From: Deltaproteobacteria bacterium
Lineage (GTDB): Bacteria > Desulfobacterota > Desulfobacteria > Desulfobacterales > B30-G6
Assembly (NCBI GenBank): GCA_003647375.1
Contig: QMMS01000003.1
Span: forward strand, 1-44,858
Direction: 5' to 3'
DNA: 44,858 nucleotides
In this document: positions 34,529 to 42,544 of the stretch, piece by piece
How positions within the stretch are numbered: position 1 is the stretch's first letter
How the letters are laid out: every line of letters begins with the position of its first letter
Program-made: the position numbers and the translations under genes
The notes under the pieces: model-generated
Told to the model about the DNA's origin: nothing
Seen by the model: only the letters and a program-made list of their open reading frames with translations
The model's database searches: none

Positions 34529-35746
34529 TTATTCGGCTTTCCTGGCTCTTGCCTTTGCACAAAGCATTTGAAATTCCGTTGAGGCCGGGTCCACGATTCC
34601 AAACCGATCTGGCCTGAAGGGCATCAGGTTGTGTGGGCTTTCACCTTCTATGATCAATCCAGCCAACGCATCTCCGATGCCGCCGGAGGACATGACCCCT
34701 GAGCCGCAGCAACCCGCTGCCACATAAAGCCCCGGTCTCTCGTCGATTTCCCCGAGAATAAAGTGGCCATCCGGCGTATAGGCTGACAGGCCGGTCACGT
34801 AGCTTTCAAAACGGGCGCTGTTTAGACCCGGAAAAAAGCGCGAGACGCGCGGCTCCGCCTCAATAAGAGCATCCCATTCATGACCATTTTCTGTGATGGT
34901 AAAAGTGTCCATATCATCCGGTAAAATGCGGTAATCGAACGTAGGTGAGAAGGCTTCCTGCACCCCTAAAAGCATACCGTTCACCTCAGGTCTTGTATAA
35001 GCCCCGGCGTCGGCATGGACTGTCATTGGCTGGTTTTTGTAAGACAGGGGACCGGGCGCTGTAATCCAGAAATGACTGCGGACCGGGGTCATCGGCAAAG
35101 AAATACCCAAAGGCATTGTCAGATTGTTCGACCAAGCTCCCGCAGCAACGACCACTTTTTCACATTGGAACATTCCTTTGGACGTCTGGACAGCTACCAT
35201 CCTTTTGCCGTCAAAGCGGATGGATTTAACTGCGACACCGGTCTCAATGCGAACCCCGGACCGTTTTGCAGCGCGGGCATACGCGGCTACAAGTCGATAT
35301 GGATCGATATACCCGTCATCAGCAAAAAATACTGATAATGCATCAGATCCTGCCGTGAGCCAGGGCAAGTTTTCGAATAGCCATGCTTCATTGACAATTT
35401 CCGCCGAAATACCTTCCTGCTGCGACCTGGCGTATAGGGCTTCCAATGTTGAACGGCTCTTTCCCGTTTCCGCAAGACGCACTGTGCCGACTCGATGAAA
35501 ATCAAGGTGATCACCCAATTGCTCTTCCAGTGCATCTATAACCTTGAAAGTTACACGGCTCAACCGGTCAACGGCCGGTTTGGAGGAAATCGCGAACATT
35601 AACCCCGCTGCTTGGGAAGAGGCGGCTGTTGCCAGACCCAACCTTTCCAGCAGGATAACGTCACACGCCCCGCGTCTGGTGAGATGATAAGCCACACTGG
35701 TGCCCAGTAAACCACCACCAATGATCACGATAGCTGCTTTATTCAT
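34529..35746 (-). CDS. FAD-dependent oxidoreductase, DAO family
   Basis: A 405-residue flavoprotein of the D-amino-acid oxidase/sarcosine oxidase group. The FAD loop is VIIGGGLLGTSVAYHLTRRG, and the C-terminal segment contains YVAAGCCGSGVMSSGGIG, which fits FAD contact. It likely oxidises an amine or amino acid; the substrate is not readable. GGAG lies 9 bases before the ATG at 35746; an extension to 35851 would be in frame but has no ribosome binding site. The methyltransferase remnant lies directly downstream. Confidence 0.88.
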   Translation of the reverse strand: MNKAAIVIIGGGLLGTSVAYHLTRRGACDVILLERLGLATAASSQAAGLMFAISSKPAVDRLSRVTFKVIDALEEQLGDHLDFHRVGTVRLAETGKSRSTLEALYARSQQEGISAEIVNEAWLFENLPWLTAGSDALSVFFADDGYIDPYRLVAAYARAAKRSGVRIETGVAVKSIRFDGKRMVAVQTSKGMFQCEKVVVAAGAWSNNLTMPLGISLPMTPVRSHFWITAPGPLSYKNQPMTVHADAGAYTRPEVNGMLLGVQEAFSPTFDYRILPDDMDTFTITENGHEWDALIEAEPRVSRFFPGLNSARFESYVTGLSAYTPDGHFILGEIDERPGLYVAAGCCGSGVMSSGGIGDALAGLIIEGESPHNLMPFRPDRFGIVDPASTEFQMLCAKARARKAE

Positions 35747-35810
35747 TTGGTAAACTCCGATAAATTGAGAGTATAGCACGAAAAATACGCTTTGAAAAAC
35801 GCCAGACAAA

Positions 35811-36089
35811 ATGAGGGGCGGATATGAAAAACTCAGGATGAGAGAATCCATTGACTACCCTGTTATCAACATTGCTCTTTCCATGGGTGCCGGAGATAAG
35901 GGGAGGCTCGCTGTTGGATCTGCAGGTGCAACCCCCCTCATTTATGATTTTTCTTCTCATGATGAACTGAGGGAGATACCGGAAAAGGCTCAACATGATA
36001 TATCCCCTGTCAACAACATGTATTTGTCACCCTTATATAGAAAAAATATGGTCAAGGTACTTTCGGATAAGCTCATAAGTAGAATTTGA
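35811..36089 (+). pseudogene. 3' fragment of a molybdenum-hydroxylase FAD-binding subunit
   Basis: The 92-codon frame matches the C-terminal end of the xanthine dehydrogenase/CoxM-type FAD subunit: YEKLRMRESIDYPVINIALS, AVGSAGATPLIYDF and the closing SPVNNMYLSPLYRKNMVKVL. The N-terminal FAD-binding domain is absent, and no molybdenum or iron-sulfur subunit gene is near. It is probably a remnant left by deletion next to the FAD oxidoreductase promoter. Confidence 0.6.
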
Positions 36090-36279
36090 AGCCTTGCCGT
36101 AATTTTTCAGCATACTGATATCACATCCACAATTATTTCAAAAAATTCTTTTATTCACAGCAAGTTGATGTTGTGATATTGTAATAAGTATATCCATGAG
36201 AAATTGCTGAATAACTGCACAATGTCTTCAAGTTTTTCAAATTGTTTACGATAACAAGTATCGAAAGGAGATTCACAAA

Positions 36280-36537
36280 ATGGCTAAAGAAAAGGTGAAA
36301 CATTTGAGTGGAGTATTTGTCTCTGTTTTTGCCCACGCCGGTCACATAACAAAGGAAGAGGCAAAAGAAATCAGCGGCCTGGCTGATCATGAGTTTGAAA
36401 AAGCTTATGATAGCGCAGCCAACATCGCTGATAAAGCCATGCAGCATGAAGGCGAAAAGATGGAAAAGTTCCTGGAACATTTTGCCAAAGAGATTGATCA
36501 GTATATGGAGCATTTTGGCGGGAAGTTGTTCAAATAA
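36280..36537 (+). CDS. small hypothetical protein, helical
   Basis: An 85-residue protein, not recognised. It is almost all helix by eye, with charged heptad-like segments (EEAKEISGLADHEFEKAYDS, QHEGEKMEKFLEHFAKEIDQ) and no transmembrane segment. AAAGGAGA lies 10 bases upstream of the ATG, which supports translation. It stands between the molybdenum-hydroxylase fragment and the potassium channel gene with no clear partner. Confidence 0.6.
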   Translation: MAKEKVKHLSGVFVSVFAHAGHITKEEAKEISGLADHEFEKAYDSAANIADKAMQHEGEKMEKFLEHFAKEIDQYMEHFGGKLFK

Positions 36538-36626
36538 GTCCGCTGTGTGAGCGATACGATTGCACAGTATAAGAAATAGGGTCAAGAAACTGATAGATGC
36601 TGGTAATATAACGATTAAATAAAATG

Positions 36627-36665
36627 CGCAAGAGGTGAGAGGATTTGAACCTCCGACCCCAAACA
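36627..36665 (-). tRNA. tRNA 3'-end remnant (T arm and acceptor strand only)
   Basis: On the minus strand GGAGG-TTCAAAT-CCTCT (36638-36654) is a complete T arm, followed by CACCTCT as acceptor 3' strand (36631-36637). No matching AGAGGTG acceptor 5' strand is seen on the minus strand upstream, no CCA follows, and the rest of the cloverleaf is not recognisable. This is a truncated tRNA, as left where elements integrate into tRNA genes. Confidence 0.6.
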
Positions 36666-36683
36666 ACCGGCAGTGGTCTAACC

Positions 36684-37511
36684 ATGAAAAAACCTCAGCA
36701 TAACCCCCCGATTCGGGGCTGGCGGAAAGCTCTATATGAAGTCATTTTCGAGGCCGATACGCCGGCCGGAAAATGGTTCGACATTTTGTTGATCGTCTCG
36801 ATTCTTCTGAGCGTCACCGTGGTGATGCTGGACAGCGTCAGTGCTTTCCAGGCCGCGCATGGCCGACTGCTGCGACGCCTGGAATGGTCGTTTACCATTT
36901 TGTTCACGGTGGAGTATCTGCTGCGGCTGTTGTGCATTGGCCGGCCCATCGCATACGCAATCAGTTTTTTTGGTATTGTGGATCTGTTGTCCGTTATTCC
37001 CACCTACCTGAGCCTGCTGATTCCCGGAAGCCATTACTTGATCGTGATACGGGTCCTACGGATTCTGAGGGTTTTTCGCATACTAAAACTTGTCCAGTAC
37101 CTCGCCGAGGCCCAGACGCTCATGCGGGCTCTGCGGGCAAGCCGCCGGAAAATAACCGTTTTCCTGTTTACAGTGCTCTCCCTGGTGATTATTTTCGGTT
37201 CCCTGATGTATCTCGTGGAAGGTGAATCCAGCGGCTTCACCAGTATTCCCAGGGGTATTTACTGGGCCGTTGTGACCCTAACCACGGTTGGGTACGGTGA
37301 TATTTCTCCCCAGACCGGTCTGGGTCAGGTGCTTGCCTCGCTGATCATGATCATGGGGTACGGGCTGATAGCGGTTCCCACCGGTATCGTGTCGGTAGAG
37401 ATCTCCCATGCCATGGAGCATAAGGCCGTCAATCAGGCCTGCCCTGCCTGCAGCGCTCAGGGGCACGACAAGGATGCCCAATTCTGCAAATACTGCGGTG
37501 CTCCCCTGTAG
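36684..37511 (+). CDS. voltage-gated-type potassium channel with C-terminal zinc ribbon
   Basis: A 275-residue six-helix channel. S4 is RVLRILRVFRILKLVQYL with arginines at three-residue spacing, and the selectivity filter is TVGYGD in the pore loop near WAVVTLTTVGYGD. After S6 (GLIAVPTGIVSVEISHAM) there is no cyclic-nucleotide or RCK domain; instead CPAC and CKYC (spaced about 17) form a zinc ribbon at the C-terminus. The ATG at 36684 has a weak ribosome binding site. The tRNA remnant lies just upstream. Confidence 0.85.
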   Translation: MKKPQHNPPIRGWRKALYEVIFEADTPAGKWFDILLIVSILLSVTVVMLDSVSAFQAAHGRLLRRLEWSFTILFTVEYLLRLLCIGRPIAYAISFFGIVDLLSVIPTYLSLLIPGSHYLIVIRVLRILRVFRILKLVQYLAEAQTLMRALRASRRKITVFLFTVLSLVIIFGSLMYLVEGESSGFTSIPRGIYWAVVTLTTVGYGDISPQTGLGQVLASLIMIMGYGLIAVPTGIVSVEISHAMEHKAVNQACPACSAQGHDKDAQFCKYCGAPL

Positions 37512-37616
37512 TTACGTGATAGAATTTGGCGCAACGGGTTGTATGTACTTTATCGCCATTAGTTCCTCGTTTAAATAATGGGTTGACTATAATAACACTC
37601 CCCATAATTTGCAGGC

Positions 37617-37728
37617 GGAATAATGGAACGCTGGAATACTGGTTGCCAAAATGTTTTTCAACATGAAGCCACCCTATTTCCCCGAAACCCATCATTCCAT
37701 TGTTCCACCATCCCGCTATTCCAATTGG
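37617..37728. repeat. inverted repeat built from TGGAA-type units
   Basis: The left part has GGAATAATGGAACGCTGG and AATACTGG, and the right part, 37689-37728, has CCATCATTCCATTGTTCC and CTATTCCAATTGG, its approximate reverse complement. It fills the gap between the channel and the flavodoxin fusion gene and holds no gene. Confidence 0.5.
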
Positions 37729-37771
37729 GTCGTAGCCCCCATTTCCTGCCCAATCGGGTTCTTGCAGAAAA

Positions 37772-39529
37772 TCAGGTGTCAGTTGTGTATTCCAACTTGG
37801 GAGCGCTTTTAAGATATGAGGATTTTCCGTCTAATGATTCCCAGAAGGAATCCGCCTGCTCCTGAAATTTTTTCTGTGTAATTTCCGCGTCTGCCACAGC
37901 TCTCATAAACGCCATATTGACTTTCCCTTCTTTCACAACTTGCTCTCCGGCGTTAGAACATGCCTGCTCGATTCTCTCACGTCTTTCGGCATATACCGGT
38001 TGAGAAATCAGTTCTGCTCCCGGCATATAAAATTCCCCCATAAGGGAAGTCTTTTCAGAATGACTGTGTAAACATCTGAACATTGCCTTTAATCCATCGA
38101 AATTGTGCTCTACTTCGGGAAACCCTGCAGCACTGAACACAATAAAGCCTTGCTGCTTATCTTCCGGATAACGATGGGGATGTTTTGTCTCTCCGTCTTC
38201 GACCAACATGTAGGGTTTCATGTTCGGTAAAAGCCGGTCCAGGAAATTTTTCATGATACCTGTTACATTGAAAATATATAGGGGTGAGGCAAAAATAATT
38301 AAATCCGCTTTTCTGAATTTCAGCCGCAGGTCGATCATATCATCTTGAAAAATACATTCTCCAGGCGTTTTTGTCCAGCAGGTATAACATCCCGTACAGG
38401 GATTGATTTTCATGTCTTTCAGCTTGACATATTCAATGTCGGCACCCGCTGATTTGGCTCCCCTGCAGAAATGATTCACCATGAAGGTAGTTTTGCTGAA
38501 TTTAGTGTTTCGCGGGCCGCCATCGAAAACAACAATTTTATTGATTTGCCCCGGTTTAAAAGTTTTATACGTAAATTGAATTTCGCGAGGTTCTTCTTTT
38601 ACTTCTTCTTCAGTTGATGAAGCAAACAAATCACCTAATTTTAACAATATGGTTATATCTCCGTCAGCCGTGTATTCCTTTTTGATAAACGCCTGGTCAC
38701 CCGAAACTTCATTGTTTGAAATGGCAAGCCAAAGTCTGGAATCGGATGTAATCGTTGTTTTAGGATTAGAGTGAATGCCGGTTGTATATGTGCATTCGAA
38801 ATCTTTTATGGTTAAATATCCCTCGGTAGGTTCCTCACCCGTTAAATGGAATTGAATAATCGTATCAACCCCTTTGGCACGTTTTTTATTTAATCCGTGA
38901 GGCATTGCTTCGAATAATTCTTTGATCGATTCGAAATGTAGCTGTTCCCCTTGAGTCGTTTGCATTAAAATCGAGGGTAATTTTATGTTTACCGGCAGGC
39001 CGACTGCAAGTAGTAAAACGATGGGGACAACACTTGAAATAATAACCTGTATGCCACCGTCGTTGGAATATTTGATGATGGATAAAATGATGGAAATCCC
39101 AAACAACCCCGCCCAGATATAATTGATGATGATGTTTATCTTTCGAAATTGATCTGTTTTGGTGATGATTTCAGGATAATTCTTTTTTGAAAATTCATAA
39201 GTGAAAGGGTCCAATTTGAATAAAGGCGGAAGCACCGCAACCAGAAATAAACCCAAATATAAACCCGCGATGGCATTTTCCAAATATATCCGGCCGAGTG
39301 ACGGCACAAAACAGACAAAAAATGCCCCGATTATCACGATTCCTGAGACCCCGTAGGGAAAATAACTCCGGACTTTTAGTAATATCGCTAGGATCAAATT
39401 CAAAAGAACAATAGAGCTTATGATCAAAACATAGGGTTTAAGACCTTCCAGACGGTAACCACCTGCCACGGCTAAAGAATTTATGGCGATAATTCCAGCA
39501 AAGGGCAAATACTTTAGCAAGGTTTTCAT
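37772..39529 (-). CDS. membrane / SCP2-like / flavodoxin-type FMN reductase fusion
   Basis: A 585-residue fusion. Residues 1-195 contain about six hydrophobic helices. Residues about 200-310 look like an SCP2 (sterol carrier) fold, with FHLTGEEPTEGYLTIKDFEC and ISNNEVSGDQAFIKKEYTADGD (shown in part as ISNNEVSGDQAF). Residues about 330-530 are an FMN-reductase domain with INKIVVFDGGPRNTKFSKT, the cysteine motif PCTGCYTCW and ASPLYIFNVTG. It may bind a lipophilic substrate and reduce it at the membrane; the substrate is unknown. It is the last gene of the run PadR-DUF2141-fusion, 10 bases after DUF2141. Confidence 0.75.
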   Translation of the reverse strand: MKTLLKYLPFAGIIAINSLAVAGGYRLEGLKPYVLIISSIVLLNLILAILLKVRSYFPYGVSGIVIIGAFFVCFVPSLGRIYLENAIAGLYLGLFLVAVLPPLFKLDPFTYEFSKKNYPEIITKTDQFRKINIIINYIWAGLFGISIILSIIKYSNDGGIQVIISSVVPIVLLLAVGLPVNIKLPSILMQTTQGEQLHFESIKELFEAMPHGLNKKRAKGVDTIIQFHLTGEEPTEGYLTIKDFECTYTTGIHSNPKTTITSDSRLWLAISNNEVSGDQAFIKKEYTADGDITILLKLGDLFASSTEEEVKEEPREIQFTYKTFKPGQINKIVVFDGGPRNTKFSKTTFMVNHFCRGAKSAGADIEYVKLKDMKINPCTGCYTCWTKTPGECIFQDDMIDLRLKFRKADLIIFASPLYIFNVTGIMKNFLDRLLPNMKPYMLVEDGETKHPHRYPEDKQQGFIVFSAAGFPEVEHNFDGLKAMFRCLHSHSEKTSLMGEFYMPGAELISQPVYAERRERIEQACSNAGEQVVKEGKVNMAFMRAVADAEITQKKFQEQADSFWESLDGKSSYLKSAPKLEYTTDT

Positions 39530-39539
39530 GTTTTCCCCC

Positions 39540-39971
39540 TTAGTAACGCATTTCGATTTTTATCATCTTGCTGCCTGCCAGTTCAAAAGAAACATCCTTA
39601 AAACCAGGCGGCCCGAATGTGCCGAACACATTGTTGGAAAAAGCATACCCTTCCTTGGGAATTCCAAAGAAATTCTTGTCAAGCTTACCATTTGAATTGG
39701 CATCGTGAAAAACGGCAATGGCATAAGTACCAAAAGGAACATCTTTAAAGGTGTAGACAACGGTTTGCCCGGTTACTTCAACATCCGTTCCTTTGTATTC
39801 TTTGCCATCATCGGGAAACCCCTTTTCATCTGAGTACAATCCGATCGACATCAATCCTTTTGGGTCTTCAATTCCGGAAATCTCAACATTAATCATTCCT
39901 GTTTGCGCATACGCCATCGAAACAAAGCATACGAAAACAGACATAATTAACGGCAAGTAAAGTTTTTTCAT
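39540..39971 (-). CDS. DUF2141 domain protein, exported
   Basis: A 143-residue protein with a signal peptide (MKKLYLPLIMSVFVCFVSMA) and the DUF2141 pattern: GLMSIGLYSDEKGFPDD, TVVYTFKDVPFGTYAIAVFH and DANSNGKLDKNFFGIPKEG. It is periplasmic or lipid-facing; function unknown. It precedes the flavodoxin fusion by 10 bases and is probably cotranscribed. The putative PadR operator ATTTATATATAA lies about 30 bases upstream. Confidence 0.8.
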   Translation of the reverse strand: MKKLYLPLIMSVFVCFVSMAYAQTGMINVEISGIEDPKGLMSIGLYSDEKGFPDDGKEYKGTDVEVTGQTVVYTFKDVPFGTYAIAVFHDANSNGKLDKNFFGIPKEGYAFSNNVFGTFGPPGFKDVSFELAGSKMIKIEMRY

Positions 39972-40000
39972 TTTACACCTCCCTTGGACGTTAAGAATAT

Positions 40001-40012
40001 ATTTATATATAA
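40001..40012. promoter_or_regulatory. putative PadR operator upstream of DUF2141
   Basis: ATTTATATATAA occurs here and again at 40634-40645 upstream of padR, both in AT-rich 30-base blocks. The shared 12-mer suggests one regulator, most simply the neighbouring PadR. AT-rich low-complexity sequence weakens the match. Confidence 0.4.
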
Positions 40013-40049
40013 TTAATTATATAATAGGTAAAAAATTTCTCCTAACCTC

Positions 40050-40601
40050 TCATATTTTATCCTCTACCATGGCAATGGTCTCATCCAGCCAACGGATATA
40101 CATATTCTCATATAACTCACCAAAACGCCGTGTCGCCTCCCACAGGTGCGCATCCTGTTTTAATTCGGGTTGGAACGTCGTAATTTCTTTAATAAAATCC
40201 GGTGATTCGGTTTTATACAGTTCAACCTGTTGCTCATGCAGGTTGCGCAGCAGTCGCAATTGCGTCAAAATGGTTTCTTTTTCCAGTTTTCCTGAGAAGA
40301 ACAGTTTCAGCAGCAATAGCTGCTTGGTAGTATCAAGCGTGGTTACGGGTTGTGAAAGCCATTCTCGCAATGTCTTTTCGCCGGATTCCGAAATGGTATA
40401 AACCCGGCGGTCAGGACGGGTTGCCTGATGTTCCGAATGAGATGTGATCAATCCGTCCTCTTCCAACTTTTTCAGTGTCATATAGATCTGGCTTTGCTTA
40501 GCATGCCAGAAATGACCGGTTGACTTATCCATTGTTTGTTTGAGTTCATATCCGGTTTTCGATTCATACGTCAGAAAACCAAGTAGTGCACATTTAAGCA
40601 T
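40050..40601 (-). CDS. PadR family transcriptional regulator
   Basis: A 183-residue regulator with an N-terminal winged helix (LLGFLTYESKTGYELKQTMD, then QSQIYMTLKKLEEDGLITS and RRVYTISESGEKTLREWL) and a C-terminal helical domain typical of Vir/PadR. ATG at 40601 follows GAGG by 7 bases, better than the TTG two codons earlier. It probably represses itself and the DUF2141-fusion genes; the ligand is unknown. Confidence 0.88.
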   Translation of the reverse strand: MLKCALLGFLTYESKTGYELKQTMDKSTGHFWHAKQSQIYMTLKKLEEDGLITSHSEHQATRPDRRVYTISESGEKTLREWLSQPVTTLDTTKQLLLLKLFFSGKLEKETILTQLRLLRNLHEQQVELYKTESPDFIKEITTFQPELKQDAHLWEATRRFGELYENMYIRWLDETIAMVEDKI

Positions 40602-40633
40602 ATCCAATCCTCGTTAGACATTTAAATATAATT

Positions 40634-40645
40634 ATTTATATATAA
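40634..40645. promoter_or_regulatory. putative PadR operator upstream of padR
   Basis: The second copy of ATTTATATATAA, 33 bases before the padR ATG, inside the AT-rich block 40621-40648. See the copy at 40001-40012. Confidence 0.4.
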
Positions 40646-40792
40646 ATGTTTTCTTTGTCAAGCAATTTATTTCCACTCAGAAAACGCCCATAAGTTTCTT
40701 CGGCTTAGAAAAACTCTAAATTGTAGTTGACATTGATAATTAGGCGGCATATTATTAGCTTCCGTATTTAATCCTTAGGGAGAATTAAGCTT

Positions 40793-41302
40793 ATGTTTTA
40801 CCTCAAAGACCTTCCATCAGATCGCACTTTAAAAGACTTTACCAAGCGTTACCCTGACCTGGATCCTTCCGCGCTTAAATCATGCGCGGTTCTGCTGCGT
40901 ACCGGCAGCGATCTATTGACCGCCTTTGAAGCCATTCTTGGTAAGTATGGTTTGTCGCAAGGGCGCTTTCTTACGTTGATCGTATTGAATCGTACACCAG
41001 ACAAGGCGACAAACCCATCAACCCTTGCAGAAAAAGTGGGTGTTAAACGGGCCACTATGACGGGCCTATTGGATGGACTGGAGCGAAAGGCATTTATTGA
41101 ACGAGTCGCTCATCCGGAGGACCGCAGAAAATTGGGTATACGACTCACAAAAAAAGGGCGGCATTTGTTGGGTGGAATGCTTCCAGATTACTACAGCCAC
41201 ATTGGAAAACTAATGGCTAAGCTGTCTGAAAAAGATAGGCAAGAGCTGAATCGCCTATTAGAAAAGGTAAACCAGGGTCTTTCAACATTATTTAAGCCAT
41301 AA
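40793..41302 (+). CDS. MarR family transcriptional regulator
   Basis: A 169-residue MarR regulator. The winged helix is TPDKATNPSTLAEKVGVKRATM, shown in part as STLAEKVGVKRATMTGLLDG, followed by KAFIERVAHPEDRRKLGIRL with the conserved wing. It lies about 70 bases upstream of the isochorismatase-like gene on the same strand and may control it. The ligand is unknown. Confidence 0.9.
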   Translation: MFYLKDLPSDRTLKDFTKRYPDLDPSALKSCAVLLRTGSDLLTAFEAILGKYGLSQGRFLTLIVLNRTPDKATNPSTLAEKVGVKRATMTGLLDGLERKAFIERVAHPEDRRKLGIRLTKKGRHLLGGMLPDYYSHIGKLMAKLSEKDRQELNRLLEKVNQGLSTLFKP

Positions 41303-41370
41303 TTTTTTTGGATAAATAGTTCGGCAGCGTATTTTCTGGGAGCAAATTTATCGAGGAAAGGAGATCGTGT

Positions 41371-41949
41371 ATGAATATTGAAAAAAGCAAATCAGCCATT
41401 GTTTTAATCGAATTCCAAAATCAGTGGACAACCAAAGGCCTTTATCATTGGCTGATAAAGGGTCAATTGACATCCAGAAATGTTCTGGCAAACACCATCA
41501 CTCTCGTTGACGAAGCCAGAAAAAAAGGGGTTAAAATCATCCATGCACCATTGATCATCGACCCTGAGAATAAAAAAGGCTGGCTGGCCTGGTTAACATT
41601 CGGGAAAGTCTTTACCAAAGGCACTCGGAAATCGGAGATCATGGAGGAATTGTTCAAAGAAGGCGATATTCTTGTCACCGGTCGTTACGCCTTTGATGCT
41701 TTTGTGGGAAGCGACCTGGAACAGATTATCGAAGATAACGATATTGAGACCTTACTTGTTTGCGGTTTTACTACGGATCAATGCGTCGCAAAAACCATGC
41801 GAACTGCGATCAAAAAGGGAATTGATAGTTATCTGGTGTCGGATTGCACAGCGACAATGAATGGTTTTTTCCAATGGAAAACCGAAAGAAAACATCACGA
41901 TAGAGTCGTCAATCATCTAAAAACAATAGATTTGTTATCACATACGTAA
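41371..41949 (+). CDS. isochorismatase family cysteine hydrolase
   Basis: A 192-residue hydrolase. The catalytic Cys is in [18 protein letters not shown]; the first acidic position, usually Asp, is Glu here (VLIEFQNQW), a change seen in some subgroups; the Lys is probably in the segment near residue 85-100. It may hydrolyse an amide or nicotinamide-like substrate; this cannot be told. AAAGGAGA lies 8 bases before the ATG. It overlaps the convergent DUF3795 gene by 12 bases. Confidence 0.88.
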   Translation: MNIEKSKSAIVLIEFQNQWTTKGLYHWLIKGQLTSRNVLANTITLVDEARKKGVKIIHAPLIIDPENKKGWLAWLTFGKVFTKGTRKSEIMEELFKEGDILVTGRYAFDAFVGSDLEQIIEDNDIETLLVCGFTTDQCVAKTMRTAIKKGIDSYLVSDCTATMNGFFQWKTERKHHDRVVNHLKTIDLLSHT

Positions 41950-42267
41950 TTTCTCTAAAGCACTACCCGCTTCCGGAGCTAAGGCAATAAAAGCTTTGAG
42001 TTTGTCGCATATATACATCTCACAGGCAGCACAGTTTTCTAACTCTTTTTCCATACAACACTTACGGATTTCACACATGTCTGAAGAATAGAAGAATAAT
42101 TTTCCCCCAGTTCTGCAGCCATCACAATTAATATATTCCGGTTTAACGTCGGCCTTATACTGCACAGACCATTTTTTTGCCACTTCTGCCCGCTTGAGAT
42201 CATTATCTTCCCGGGTAGCAAGATACGCTTCGCATTTAGAGCAATCCAGTCCACAACATGCAATCAT
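41938..42267 (-). CDS. DUF3795 domain protein, cysteine-rich
   Basis: A 109-residue protein beginning [20 protein letters not shown], the DUF3795 pattern, with further paired cysteines ([22 protein letters not shown]), so metal or cluster binding is likely. AAAGGAG lies 10 bases before the ATG at 42267. The frame continues upstream to 42405, but that part ([18 protein letters not shown]) is read from a half copy of a dispersed repeat and is probably not real coding. Confidence 0.8.
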   Translation of the reverse strand: MIACCGLDCSKCEAYLATREDNDLKRAEVAKKWSVQYKADVKPEYINCDGCRTGGKLFFYSSDMCEIRKCCMEKELENCAACEMYICDKLKAFIALAPEAGSALEKLRM

Positions 42268-42324
42268 CGTTCTATTCTCCTTTATTAATAAATCAGAGCC
42301 GACTACCAGTGACTTTACCCCAAT

Positions 42325-42367
42325 GTTGCAAAAACCGGAGGGATTCAGATCCAAGGCGTCGAGGGTG
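42325..42367. repeat. half copy of the palindromic repeat at 44756-44852
   Basis: TTGCAAAAACCGGAGGGATT, then CAGATCCAAGGCGTCGAGGG, matches the left arm of the element at the window end (TTGCAAAAGCCGGAGGGCTT, then CAGAGTCAAGGCGCCTGAGG). The right arm is absent. It lies just upstream of DUF3795. Confidence 0.65.
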
Positions 42368-42442
42368 GGCATAACCTTTTGCCATATAATATATATGCAA
42401 TACATATCTTCCTTATCATCGTGTCAATAATCTTATAAAATA

Positions 42443-42477
42443 AAAAGCCAAATCCCGCTGGGCGGAATTTGGCTTTT
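42443..42477 (-). terminator. terminator of the napC-hao operon
   Basis: AAAAGCCAAAT (42443-42453) pairs with ATTTGGCTTTT (42467-42477), with CCGC/GCGG inside and a small loop; on the minus strand it is followed by TATTTTATAAG. It lies about 70 bases beyond the hao stop. The same stem could also act for DUF3795 in the other direction only weakly. Confidence 0.75.
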
Positions 42478-42544
42478 GGGGTATAGAGGGCATCAGGAAT
42501 GGTTTGAAACCAAACCGCGATACAACCTAATTATAGGAATCCTC

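Noticed and set aside
34336..34602. A separate 88-residue minus-strand gene
   Set aside because: Its start lies inside the FAD gene; the useful part is the N-terminal piece of the deleted methyltransferase.
36151..36666. A 171-residue minus-strand frame beginning MFGVGGSNPLTS
   Set aside because: Its start is read from the tRNA T arm, and the rest is antisense to the small helical gene.
42268..42405. Extended N-terminus of the DUF3795 protein
   Set aside because: It is read from a half repeat and the ATG at 42267 has a good ribosome binding site.
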